From an uncultured Bacteroidia bacterium (GTDB lineage: Bacteria; Bacteroidota; Bacteroidia; Bacteroidales; UBA932): a stretch of DNA of 9,592 bases. Numbering within the stretch: position 1 is the first letter of the stretch; each line of letters starts with the position of its first letter. The notes below the pieces were generated by a model. The model was not told where the DNA came from. It saw only the letters and a program-made list of their open reading frames with translations, and made no database searches. The stretch lies in assembly GCA_902796455.1 (NCBI GenBank), contig CADBPH010000211.1, forward strand, positions 1-9,592, written 5' to 3'. Position numbers and translations under genes: made by a program. This document shows positions 1 to 7,898 of the stretch, in pieces.

Positions 1-2298
1 ACCAAGAAAGGCTCCACGGACGGGACCATCCATACCCAGTACAACGGAACGTTCTCCATTGACGTCATGAACCGTGAACTGGATATCCTCACGGCCGATG
101 AGTACCGTGAGTACCGCATCCTGGGAGACGGCCGTGGTGTAGACCTGGGCGACAGTGTGGACTGGCTCGGTGCCGTCAGCCGGATCGGTACGAAACATAC
201 CCATTCCCTTACGCTGAGCGGCGGTAATTCCAAGACGAATTACCGGGTTACCGCGGACTATCGCGATGCGAAAGGTATCGACATCCGCTCCGCTCGTCAG
301 GAGTACGGCGCCCGTTCTTCTGTCAACCATACCACCCAGAGTGGTCTTTTCACTTTCACGGCGAACATTGCTCCGCGTGTGATCTATCGCGACAACTCCG
401 ACTGGAGCGTATTCCGCAGGGCCTTGGAAACAAACCCGACGACCCCGATCATGGATCCGGACGATCCTACCCGTTACTACAATTTCCTGGGCGGCCAGGT
501 CGAAGGTACGAACCCGGTCGAACTGCTCATGCTTGAGCAGAGCAAGGGCGAGGACCGGCTCCTGGAATGGGATGCCACGGCTAAACTCAACCTGCTTCCG
601 CTCCTCTTCAAGGACGGTACCGGCAATCACGACCTCTCCACGCAGGTCTCCTTCGCTGACCACCATGCCACCCACTTCAACGGTTGGTTCCGTCCTTCTA
701 CCAGTACGCTTTGCGAGCAGAACGGACGCGAGGGCCAGGCAAGCCGGGATTATAGCCAGTACCGCTTCTATAACCTGGAGTGGCTCACGAACTATATGGC
801 GCACTTGAATAACCACAACATCAAAGCGATGCTCGGTTATTCCTATCAGTATGAGCAGAATTCCGGCCTGAACGCCAGCAATGCCGATTTCCCGAACGAC
901 GGTCTGACCTTCGATCACCTGGGAACCGGTGAATACGCCCAGGAAGAGAATGAAGTCGGTTTCGACACCTATCGCAATGATGCGAAACTGATTGCCTTCT
1001 TCGGTCGTCTGAGCTACGACTGGAACGGCCGCTATCTGCTGACGGCATCCCTCCGTTACGAAGGATCTTCCCGCTTCGGCGCCAACAACAAATGGGGTTA
1101 CTTCCCTGCGGTCTCCGCCGGTTGGCGTATTTCCGATGAACCGTTCATGCAGGATGTGAAGTGGATCAACGAACTGAAACTCCGTGCGGACTACGGTGTC
1201 ACGGGCAACCAGAATTTCGATAGTTACAAGTCGCTCAATACGATGACTCCTTTCGGATACTATTCGTATAACGGCCGTGATTTCCAGGTCTGGGGTCCTT
1301 CCAAGAATGTGAATCCGGAACTCCGCTGGGAGAAGGGTAAGAACTGGAATGTCGGTCTCGACTTCGCCCTCTTCGACTCGAAAGTGTTCGGTTCCTTCAA
1401 CTACTTCAACCGCCATCAGGTTGACCTGCTGGGTGATTACAATGTCTCCGTCCCGCCGTATCTCCATACGTCGACCTACGTCAACGTCGGTACCATGCGG
1501 AACTCCGGCTTTGAGTTCGACATCCATTGGAACGTAGTCGACAGCGGCGACTTCCATTATGACCTGGGCGTGCTGGGCGCGACCATGTCGAACGAATTCG
1601 AGCATTTCAGTAATTCCGAGTTCGTTGCCCAGAAATACTACTATACCGCTTCGACCGAGGCTCCGTTCCCGTACTATGACCTGCAGCGGGTCGAGGAAGG
1701 TCACCGGATCGGCGGTTTCTACATGTGGAAATATGCAGGTAACGACCTGGATGGCAACTGGATCATCTACGACAGGGAGGGTGACATGATCAAAGCCGCC
1801 CAAGGAACCCAGGAGGACAAGCAGTATGTCGGCAACGGCCTCCCGAAATTCACGGGATCCATGACCCATAACTTCCGCTACAAGAACTTCGACCTGTCCC
1901 TGTTCTTCCGCGGCGCCTTCGGCTTCCACATCTTCAACATCCATGACTTCTATTACGGAACCCGCAACTTCACCGGAAACGTCCTCAAGAAAGCTTACGG
2001 GAAGAACAATCCGGTGTCCCTGGATGCCAACCCGATCGTCTGCGACTATTTCCTCGAGCGGGGTGATTATCTGAAGTTGGATATGGTGAATCTGGGCTAT
2101 ACGGCCAAGACAGATTGGAAGTATCTCCAGCGAGTCCGCCTCTATCTGACTGGAAAGAACCTGCTGACTTTCACCAAGTTCAGTGGCGTCGACCCGGCTT
2201 CCTACCAGGTGAACGGCCTGGAGCCGAGTGCGACGGGTTCCCGCCAGTACTATCCGACCAGCCGCCAGTTCATCCTGGGTGTCCAGATTGATTTCTAA
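1..2298 (+). CDS. SusC/RagA-like TonB-dependent outer-membrane transporter, 5' truncated
   Basis: The reading frame is open from base 1, so the gene begins upstream; 765 residues are visible, where complete SusC proteins are usually about 1000. The first residues, TKKGSTDG, match the motif that closes the plug domain of SusC proteins, so the signal peptide, carboxypeptidase-regulatory-like domain and most of the plug lie outside. What remains is the 22-strand beta-barrel. It includes the typical ILTADEYR segment (about residues 27-34), the NKWGYFPAVSAGWRISDE motif (about 364-381), a late GNDLDGNW/DREGD stretch (about 580-597), KNLLTFTKFSGVDP near the end, and a terminal ILGVQIDF with C-terminal phenylalanine, as needed for barrel insertion. 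The family imports oligosaccharides with TonB-ExbBD energy, with SusD as its lid. The susD-like gene starts 10 bases after the stop. The family is certain; the substrate cannot be read from the sequence. Confidence 0.96.
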   Translation, partial: TKKGSTDGTIHTQYNGTFSIDVMNRELDILTADEYREYRILGDGRGVDLGDSVDWLGAVSRIGTKHTHSLTLSGGNSKTNYRVTADYRDAKGIDIRSARQEYGARSSVNHTTQSGLFTFTANIAPRVIYRDNSDWSVFRRALETNPTTPIMDPDDPTRYYNFLGGQVEGTNPVELLMLEQSKGEDRLLEWDATAKLNLLPLLFKDGTGNHDLSTQVSFADHHATHFNGWFRPSTSTLCEQNGREGQASRDYSQYRFYNLEWLTNYMAHLNNHNIKAMLGYSYQYEQNSGLNASNADFPNDGLTFDHLGTGEYAQEENEVGFDTYRNDAKLIAFFGRLSYDWNGRYLLTASLRYEGSSRFGANNKWGYFPAVSAGWRISDEPFMQDVKWINELKLRADYGVTGNQNFDSYKSLNTMTPFGYYSYNGRDFQVWGPSKNVNPELRWEKGKNWNVGLDFALFDSKVFGSFNYFNRHQVDLLGDYNVSVPPYLHTSTYVNVGTMRNSGFEFDIHWNVVDSGDFHYDLGVLGATMSNEFEHFSNSEFVAQKYYYTASTEAPFPYYDLQRVEEGHRIGGFYMWKYAGNDLDGNWIIYDREGDMIKAAQGTQEDKQYVGNGLPKFTGSMTHNFRYKNFDLSLFFRGAFGFHIFNIHDFYYGTRNFTGNVLKKAYGKNNPVSLDANPIVCDYFLERGDYLKLDMVNLGYTAKTDWKYLQRVRLYLTGKNLLTFTKFSGVDPASYQVNGLEPSATGSRQYYPTSRQFILGVQIDF

Positions 2299-2308
2299 TA
2301 CATGAACC

Positions 2309-4057
2309 ATGCAGAAAACAACGAAAGTCATGAAACTATATAGATATATAACTGTTGCCGTTCTGACCGCCGCTTTATTCTCAAGCTGCACCAATCTGGA
2401 TGAAACACTTTACGACCAGGTCGGTACCCAGAACTATTACAACACGAAGATGGATGTCGTCCGCGCGACGTTCCGTCCTTTCGAACATGGTTACTGGAGC
2501 ATCCAGAACCGTTTCGTTATCAACGAACTTACTGCCGACCAGCTCGTTACGGTCACGCGTGACGGTTGGTGGGACGACAGTGGGAAATGGCGTATCATGC
2601 ATGACCACCTGTACAACGTGGAAAACGGCCAGAATATCGAGGGCGAGTGGACCGGATGCTATCAGGGTATCGGCCAGTGCAACTATGTGATCGAGGACCT
2701 CGAGACATTGGATCCGTCCAGATTCGGGTTCTCAGAAGCAGAATTCAACAACCTGAAAGGTCAGTGCCGCGCCCTGCGCGCCTGGTTCTATCTGCGCCTG
2801 CTGGATGAATTCCGGAATGTACCTTATGTGGTCAGCTTCAATGACCAGAGCCTGAACACCAAGAACCAGGTGGAGCCGAAGGTCATCTTCGAATTTGTCG
2901 AGTCCGAGTTGAAAGAATGCCTCGACCTGTTGACTCCCAAGGCTTCCCTGGGTGGAAACCTCCTGACGCAGGGACAATTCTCCCAGGCTGCCGCCGCTGC
3001 CATGCTGGTCCGCCTCTACCTCAATGCGGAGGTTTATGTCGGCGAGAAACGCTATACCGACTGTGCTACGTATGCCCAGAATCTGATTGACGGGAAGTAT
3101 GGCCCTTACGCCGTGGCTGACCGTTGGGATGCCGCATTCGACTGGAACAATGAGACCTGCGATGAGGTGATCTTCGGATTCCCCGGTGGAAAGAACACGC
3201 ACTGGCATTATTCCGGTGACATGTACTGGTGGACGGTTCCGGCCCGTTTCGGATACTATGCCAATGACCGGAAAGCCAAGGAAGGCGGTCACAATACCAA
3301 GTGGGCGGCCTCTCCGAGCTACGACAATGATGGCAAACTCTTTACCTACGACCTGGGCATGACCGTCCAGAAATTCCGCAAGTATCCCGGCGACGAGCGC
3401 ATGAAGTGCTACAAGAACCTGGGGAACAGCAAACGCGAGGGAATGTTCGTGTACGGCCGTCTGGAATATGTCGATGAAAGCGGCAAGACCGCTGCCGTCG
3501 TCGGTCCGACCATCGCCTATGACCTGTACATCCGGGATGCCGTCGGTGTCTTCCACGACATGCCGGCAGACCAGTGGCCGGGCGGCGACAGCAAGATGGA
3601 GAACGGCGACCACAATTCGGGTTACCATTTCGTGAAATACCCGCTCTATCAGGATTCGGATGAGGGACAGGACCAGTCCGACTACACGGAATTCCGTCTT
3701 CCCGAGATGATTTATTCCCTGGCTGAATGCAAACTTCGCGAGGGCAAGACCGACGAGGCTGCCAAGCTTCTGAACAGCGTGCGCAAGCGCAACTATCCGC
3801 AGGCGAACTGGAGCGAGGTCCTGTATGCCCCGGAAGGAAAGGCGACGTTGGATATGAACGAGATGCTCGACGAGTGGGGCCGCGAATTCTTTGCGGAGGG
3901 CCGCCGTCGTATCGACCTGATCCGCTTCGGGAAGTTCCACAATGCCTGGTGGGACAAGACCGCGGATCCGGACAACCATACGGCGATCTTCCCGTTGATG
4001 CGTTCGGTTCTGGACGCCAATAACGAGCTGAAGCAGAATCCCGGATATAATGATTAA
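2309..4057 (+). CDS. SusD/RagB-like surface glycan-binding lipoprotein
   Basis: A 582-residue protein, within the usual SusD range. It has a lipoprotein signal peptide with lipobox LFSSC (Cys27 from this start) followed by TNLDE, whose acidic residues resemble the Bacteroidota lipoprotein surface-export signal. The N-terminal helical (TPR-like) region carries a typical RAWFYLRLLDEFRNVPYV segment near residues 155-175. The C-terminal RagB/SusD part contains LPEMIYSLAECKLREGKTDE (about 463-482), the hallmark GREFFAEGRRRIDLIRFGKF (about 520-542), and ends in an IFPLMRSVLDANNELKQNPGY-type tail. It should cap the SusC barrel and bind glycan. The ATG at 2330 (MKLYRYITV...) is an equally good start, giving a more standard short signal peptide with Cys20; neither site has a clear Shine-Dalgarno sequence. 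It is cotranscribed with the SusC gene upstream and the SusE/F-like gene 18 bases downstream. The family is certain; the ligand is unknown. Confidence 0.96.
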   Translation: MQKTTKVMKLYRYITVAVLTAALFSSCTNLDETLYDQVGTQNYYNTKMDVVRATFRPFEHGYWSIQNRFVINELTADQLVTVTRDGWWDDSGKWRIMHDHLYNVENGQNIEGEWTGCYQGIGQCNYVIEDLETLDPSRFGFSEAEFNNLKGQCRALRAWFYLRLLDEFRNVPYVVSFNDQSLNTKNQVEPKVIFEFVESELKECLDLLTPKASLGGNLLTQGQFSQAAAAAMLVRLYLNAEVYVGEKRYTDCATYAQNLIDGKYGPYAVADRWDAAFDWNNETCDEVIFGFPGGKNTHWHYSGDMYWWTVPARFGYYANDRKAKEGGHNTKWAASPSYDNDGKLFTYDLGMTVQKFRKYPGDERMKCYKNLGNSKREGMFVYGRLEYVDESGKTAAVVGPTIAYDLYIRDAVGVFHDMPADQWPGGDSKMENGDHNSGYHFVKYPLYQDSDEGQDQSDYTEFRLPEMIYSLAECKLREGKTDEAAKLLNSVRKRNYPQANWSEVLYAPEGKATLDMNEMLDEWGREFFAEGRRRIDLIRFGKFHNAWWDKTADPDNHTAIFPLMRSVLDANNELKQNPGYND

Positions 4058-4075
4058 TATTAATACGCAGAGAAT

Positions 4076-4888
4076 ATGAAAGCGATCAATAAGATAATCA
4101 GCCTGGCTGCCCTTTTCATGACGTTGTTCATGGCTGGCTGCGAAGGCGAGAAGCAAATCATTATCATTGAGGAAACGCTCCCCATCAAGACTTCGGTGCT
4201 GTATTTCCTCGGTGATGCGACCCCGGCGGGTTGGGACAATGGAAACCCGACGGAATTCACCCAGTCGGAGGAGGACAAATATGTGTTTGTATACGAGGGT
4301 GTCCTGAACCGGGGCGAATTCAAGGCCATGCTGGCCAAGGGAAGCTGGGACGTTCCGTTCATCCGTCCTTCTGTCGCAGGCCTGCAAGTAGGGAAAAGCG
4401 GTATTGCCGAAGCTCCGTTCATCATGCATGCCGGGGATCCGGACGAGAAATGGCAGGTCACGGAAGCGGGCGTTTACCGGATTACGTTCAACCTGAAGGC
4501 ATGGACATACAACATCGTATGGCTCAGCGAGCCGCCGAAGGATCCGATCAATGCTAACAATGTGTACATGGTCGGCGATGCGACGCCGGCGGGCTGGAAC
4601 ATCGACGCCCCGACTCCCTTCACGAAGCAAAGCCAGTATGTGTTTGTCTATCAAGGGAAGATGAACGCCGGTGAGTTCAAATGCTATACTACGACCGGGG
4701 ACTGGGGTGCCAAGGCGATCCGTCCGGAGGCTGCCAATGTCGAAATCTCCAAGAAGGGTGCAGCCAGCGATAAATTCACGTATTCGGCCGGTCCGGATGA
4801 CAAGTGGAAGGTTGTGGATGCCGGTCAGTACAAGATTACATTGGATCTGAAAGCCTACAAGATTACCGCAGAATATCTGGGGGAATAG
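4076..4888 (+). CDS. SusE/SusF-like outer-membrane glycan-binding lipoprotein with two tandem domains
   Basis: A 270-residue protein. It has a signal peptide ending in lipobox FMAGC (Cys22) followed by EGEK, so a surface-exposed outer-membrane lipoprotein is expected. After a short linker come two copies of the same beta-sandwich domain, about residues 40-150 and 161-268. Each opens with the GDATPAGW signature seen in SusE and SusF, then a YVFVY strand, a GEFK strand, an IRP motif (R97, R216), a (D)DEKW/DDKWKV motif (W126, W244) and a final YRITFNLKA/YKITLDLKA strand. In SusE/SusF such domains bind starch through aromatic residues; W53, W91, W143 and W174, W210 are candidates here. The usual N-terminal Ig-like domain of SusE is absent or reduced to a short linker, so this is a compact version. 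It is the third gene of the susCD group and is followed by a strong hairpin. The family call rests on the signature and position; an alpha-glucan ligand is only an inference. Confidence 0.88.
   Translation: MKAINKIISLAALFMTLFMAGCEGEKQIIIIEETLPIKTSVLYFLGDATPAGWDNGNPTEFTQSEEDKYVFVYEGVLNRGEFKAMLAKGSWDVPFIRPSVAGLQVGKSGIAEAPFIMHAGDPDEKWQVTEAGVYRITFNLKAWTYNIVWLSEPPKDPINANNVYMVGDATPAGWNIDAPTPFTKQSQYVFVYQGKMNAGEFKCYTTTGDWGAKAIRPEAANVEISKKGAASDKFTYSAGPDDKWKVVDAGQYKITLDLKAYKITAEYLGE
4193..4525 (+). repeat. SusE/F-type binding domain, copy 1
   Basis: First copy of an in-gene tandem duplication (residues about 40-150 of the SusE/F-like protein). It starts VLYFLGDATPAGWD and ends ITFNLKAWTYNIVW. Aligned to copy 2 it is offset by 121 residues at the GDATPAGW octapeptide, which is identical in both. 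Even the DNA over that octapeptide differs only at synonymous third positions, consistent with an old duplication kept under purifying selection. Confidence 0.85.
4556..4879 (+). repeat. SusE/F-type binding domain, copy 2
   Basis: Second copy (residues about 161-268). It starts NNVYMVGDATPAGWN and ends ITLDLKAYKITAEYL. It shares with copy 1 the GDATPAGW start, QYVFVYQG versus KYVFVYEG, GEFK, IRP, and AGPDDKWKV versus AGDPDEKWQV. The loop between GEFK and IRP differs between the copies (CYTTTGDWGAKA versus AMLAKGSWDVPF), which may tune ligand contact. Confidence 0.85.
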
Positions 4889-4913
4889 CGGGTTGAATCC
4901 TGATTTTGACATG

Positions 4914-4943
4914 CGATTAAGCCGGAGGCTTCCGGCTTAATCG
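4914..4943 (+). terminator. Rho-independent-type hairpin (terminator or attenuator)
   Basis: A perfect 13-bp inverted repeat, CGATTAAGCCGGA and TCCGGCTTAATCG, with a 4-base GGCT loop. It sits 25 bases after the SusE/F-like stop and ends 22 bases before the ATG of the next gene. Only a short TTT (4944-4946) follows, so the U-tract is weak and the element may be a partial terminator or an mRNA-stabilising hairpin. Because the stem is palindromic it could also work on the other strand. It divides the transport/binding genes from the enzyme genes. Confidence 0.75.
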
Positions 4944-4965
4944 TTTGTACGTTAATTCGATAATT

Positions 4966-6396
4966 ATGAAACGGTTACTTGCAGTATTATGGACAATGAC
5001 AGCGCTGGGATTGTTCGCCGGCGCCTGTGGGGAAAAACACGAAGAAGGGAAGCAGGTGGATGCCGGTCCCGATGTGACGGCGAATGCGCCCGACCAGGGG
5101 ATCCATACCAAGAAAGCCCCGCTGTACTGGACGGTGTATGAGTACCTGTGGACGCAGGAACAAGCCGGCATTCCGGGCGACAAGATGGACATCACATCCG
5201 ACCATTGGGACAAGATCATCAACTGGATGGCGACGGAGTTTCTCCCTTACGGGTATGACATGATTTGCACCGACGGCTTCATGCCGATGCTCTGCACCGA
5301 AGGTTCCATGTATATGGACAAGTATGGCAGCTGTACCCTGAAAGAAATCATTGCCAAATGCAAGGCAAAGGGGCTCAAGCTGGGCGTCTATGACAATCCG
5401 CTGTGGATCCATTGTCCGGACGACATGGTGATTCCCGGGACCCAGGTCAAAGTGGGCAGCCTGAAATACAATGCATCGACGGATAAAGTGGCAAATCCTT
5501 CTGCGGCAGATACTTGGTTCTCGTGGGCGGTTGCTTCGCACCCGGGATGCAAAGAGTTCGTCGACGGCTTCTTCAAGCATTATCACGACCTGGGCGTGGA
5601 CTTTATCCGGATGGATTTCATGAGCTGGTACGAAGATGGCCGGGACAACGGAATGGGAACCGTCGGGCGCGGCTACGGACGGGAAGTGTATGAGCAGGCC
5701 CTGAAATACATCAGCGAGTCGGCGAAAAAGTACAACATGTTCGTCTCGCTGGTCATGCCTCATCTGTACAAGGATGCCGTCCTCGAAACGGAGTACGGAC
5801 ACATGTTCCGGACCGTGCGCGACACCTGGGGCGGCGGCTGGGACCATTTTTCCGAAGCCAGCCGCGGGAAGGTCCGCGGCATGTGGCCGAACTGCGACAA
5901 CCAATTCGACGGGTTTATCCACTGGTCCAAGGTGGCCGGCCGCGGCAGCGTGATCATGGACGGGGACTTCACCCGGCTGAATACCTTCGCTACGGATGAG
6001 CAGAAGAAATCGGTCATCTCCCTCCAGTTGCTTGCGGGCGGACCGATTGCGATCGCGGACCAGTACAACACGATCGGCGACAATGCCAAGTTCTACCAGA
6101 ACAGGGAACTGCTCGAACTGAACAAGGACCGTTTCGCCGGCCGGCCGCTGTCCGGCAGCATCATCGACAAACGCAACCAGATTTGGTACGGCCAGATGAA
6201 AAACGGCGATTGGGTGGTCGGTTTCTTCAACCGGGATGCCAACTCCAAGTCCGTATCCCTGGCATTTTCGGAGCTGGGCCTGAAGGGCGCGTATAAAATG
6301 CGTGACCTTTGGACACATCAGGATGAAAGTACGGCGGAAAACGTCAAGGTGGATTTGCCCCCGTACGGCTGCAAGATTCTCCGATTGTCCAAATAA
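4966..6396 (+). CDS. GH27/melibiase-clan glycoside hydrolase, lipoprotein, galactosidase or isomaltodextranase-like
   Basis: A 476-residue protein from the ATG at 4966. A TTG 21 bases further up lies in the T-run of the hairpin and would spoil the signal peptide. The signal peptide ends LFAGAC (Cys21, a loose lipobox), then GEKHEEGK. Residues about 45-390 form a (beta/alpha)8 barrel: GYDMICTDGF (about 97-105), LKLGVYDNP (137-145), DFIRMDF with nucleophile candidate D217, and FRTVRDTW with acid/base candidate D286, followed by GGPIAIADQ. After NKDRFAGRPL (about 386-395) comes a beta-sandwich with NGDWVVGFFNRD and YKMRDLWTHQD, ending PPYGCKILRL, the classical C-terminal domain of GH27 enzymes. 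In alpha-galactosidases the first motif carries an Asp-Asp pair that holds galactose; here it is T102-D103, so simple alpha-galactosidase activity is doubtful. The 69-residue spacing of the two catalytic Asp is nearer to what I recall for GH27 isomalto-dextranase than for alpha-galactosidase. The family is likely; the substrate is uncertain. Confidence 0.8.
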   Translation: MKRLLAVLWTMTALGLFAGACGEKHEEGKQVDAGPDVTANAPDQGIHTKKAPLYWTVYEYLWTQEQAGIPGDKMDITSDHWDKIINWMATEFLPYGYDMICTDGFMPMLCTEGSMYMDKYGSCTLKEIIAKCKAKGLKLGVYDNPLWIHCPDDMVIPGTQVKVGSLKYNASTDKVANPSAADTWFSWAVASHPGCKEFVDGFFKHYHDLGVDFIRMDFMSWYEDGRDNGMGTVGRGYGREVYEQALKYISESAKKYNMFVSLVMPHLYKDAVLETEYGHMFRTVRDTWGGGWDHFSEASRGKVRGMWPNCDNQFDGFIHWSKVAGRGSVIMDGDFTRLNTFATDEQKKSVISLQLLAGGPIAIADQYNTIGDNAKFYQNRELLELNKDRFAGRPLSGSIIDKRNQIWYGQMKNGDWVVGFFNRDANSKSVSLAFSELGLKGAYKMRDLWTHQDESTAENVKVDLPPYGCKILRLSK

Positions 6397-6413
6397 ATCC
6401 TTATCTTTCCGGT

Positions 6414-7868
6414 ATGTTGCGATATTTCCGGATTCTGGGGATGATTATCCCGTTGCTCCTGGCCGCTTGTTCCCGGCCGGAGACGCCTGATCCTTTGGAT
6501 CCGGATAAGCCGGAAATTCCTCAAACTGAGGAGATTCAACCGGTCTCATACAAAGAAATCCAATGGGACGAAGGGGTGGAATATGTCTGGGATGAGAATT
6601 ATTTCCCTGAAATTACGGTTTCCGTCCCGTTGAGAGAATGGAATGCGCTTCTGGTGGAGTATGACCGGGATTCGCATACCGAGGCCTATATCCATTGCGA
6701 TGTCGCCTTCAAGAAAGGGCAGGAAGTCACCCGGATAGCGGATGCGGCCATCCGGCTGCGGGGCCAGACATCCCGCCGGCGGCCGGAAGGAACGAAAGGC
6801 CAGCTTCATCAGACCCATCCTGATTGGCACAAATGCCATTTCAACGTGAACTTCCAGAAGTTCCACAAGGATGAAGAGGGCCATGACTTGAAGGGGATTC
6901 ACAAACTCCATCTGAAATGGTTCAAGGAAGATCCGTCCCATGTGCGGGAGATCTTCTGTTTTGACTTGTTCCGCAGGGCGGGGATCTGGACGGCGCTCCG
7001 GGACCATTACTGCCGTCTGTGGATTCATGTGGAGGGCGCCCCGGAACCTGCCTACTATGGATTGTACAACATGCTGGAACGTGTTGACAATCAGTATCTG
7101 AAAAGAAGGAAGGAACAATTCGGCAGTGCGAAGGGCAATCTGTGGAAGTGCGTGATCGGGGCGGATTTCACCAGTGAAAGTGTGACCCGGATGGGGCCGG
7201 ACGCTGCGGACAAGGACTACCCCTATGAATTGAAAGAGACCAAAGGGACCTATGAAGAGGCCGCGGCGCAACTGCAGAATTTCATCCTGAATGTCGGCGG
7301 ACTGAATGACCAGGCCTTCTATGACTGGATCCGGAAAGTCTGTGACGTTGACCTCCTGTTGCGGACTTATGCCGTCAATGTCGCCCTCGGCGGATGGGAT
7401 GACCATTGGAATAATTCGAATAATTTCTATATTTACTTCAATTCCAATCATCCTACGGATTATAAGTTCTTCCTGATCCCGTTCGATTATGACAATACGT
7501 TGGGGACTTGCCAGAATTGCGGGGCGCAGAACGATGCGGTCCGGCACGATCCGTATCAGTGGGGAAATCAGGGCATTCTGATTGAACGATTGATGAAATT
7601 CGAGGCCTGCCGGAAAATCTACCGGGATGAGCTGACGCGGGTGATTACGGCCGGGAACGGACTGATGGATTATGCGGCGGCGACGGAGCGGATCTCCCGG
7701 TGGCACAGCCGCATCAAGTATTTTGTGTCGAACGACACGGGGGAGGGAATGCAGATTGAGGACAAGCCGGCCAGTTGGGGAACCCATCCCGAGTACCGGA
7801 TTTTGGACCCGAACCCGAATGTCAATTTTTTCAAAGTCAAAGCCCAGACGATCCGGGCGATGAAATGA
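6414..7868 (+). CDS. CotH-like kinase-fold lipoprotein
   Basis: A 484-residue protein. It has a signal peptide with canonical lipobox LLAAC (Cys19), then a Pro/Asp/Glu-rich linker (about residues 20-45, SRPETPDPLDPDKPE) that would tether the domain away from the membrane. The body matches the CotH family (spore-coat protein kinase fold): AAIRLRGQTSRRR (R114, R116 in the first motif), a LHLKWFKEDPSHVREIFCFD region, YYGLYNMLERVDNQYLKRR, GGWDDHWNNSNNFYIYF (D329-D330, N333-N337), and FFLIPFDYDNTLG with D358 and D360. In CotH kinases the last two motifs supply catalytic and metal-binding residues, and they look intact. Some CotH proteins phosphorylate Ser on other proteins, and CotH domains also occur attached to polysaccharide-degrading proteins. 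The gene starts 17 bases after the GH27-like stop and ends 30 bases before the oxidoreductase, so it is inside the operon. The phosphate donor and target outside the cytoplasm are unknown. The family is fairly sure; the role is unknown. Confidence 0.85.
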   Translation: MLRYFRILGMIIPLLLAACSRPETPDPLDPDKPEIPQTEEIQPVSYKEIQWDEGVEYVWDENYFPEITVSVPLREWNALLVEYDRDSHTEAYIHCDVAFKKGQEVTRIADAAIRLRGQTSRRRPEGTKGQLHQTHPDWHKCHFNVNFQKFHKDEEGHDLKGIHKLHLKWFKEDPSHVREIFCFDLFRRAGIWTALRDHYCRLWIHVEGAPEPAYYGLYNMLERVDNQYLKRRKEQFGSAKGNLWKCVIGADFTSESVTRMGPDAADKDYPYELKETKGTYEEAAAQLQNFILNVGGLNDQAFYDWIRKVCDVDLLLRTYAVNVALGGWDDHWNNSNNFYIYFNSNHPTDYKFFLIPFDYDNTLGTCQNCGAQNDAVRHDPYQWGNQGILIERLMKFEACRKIYRDELTRVITAGNGLMDYAAATERISRWHSRIKYFVSNDTGEGMQIEDKPASWGTHPEYRILDPNPNVNFFKVKAQTIRAMK

Positions 7869-7898
7869 GAGTGATAAACCATTTAGACCCAATAGCTT

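Noticed and set aside
2732..4912. 726-codon open frame on the minus strand across the SusD- and SusE/F-like genes
   Set aside because: It is antisense to two clear family members, runs through their intergenic gap and shows no domain or signal peptide; the low use of codons that read as stops on the opposite strand explains it.
4945..4965. TTG start giving seven extra residues on the GH27-like protein
   Set aside because: The TTG lies in the T-run immediately after the hairpin and would add a polar, non-signal N-terminus; the ATG at 4966 gives a standard MKRLL signal start.
4889..4965. Bacteroidota promoter (TTTG, then TAnnTTTG about 20 bases on) before the GH27-like gene
   Set aside because: TTTG occurs at 4905-4908 and 4944-4947, but no properly spaced TAnnTTTG element follows either one.
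6130..6165. GC-rich GGCCGG-type palindromes near the end of the GH27-like barrel
   Set aside because: They sit inside a well-conserved coding stretch (RFAGRPLSGS) and are explained by codon choice for Ala-Gly-Arg-Pro; no sign of a regulatory or mobile element.
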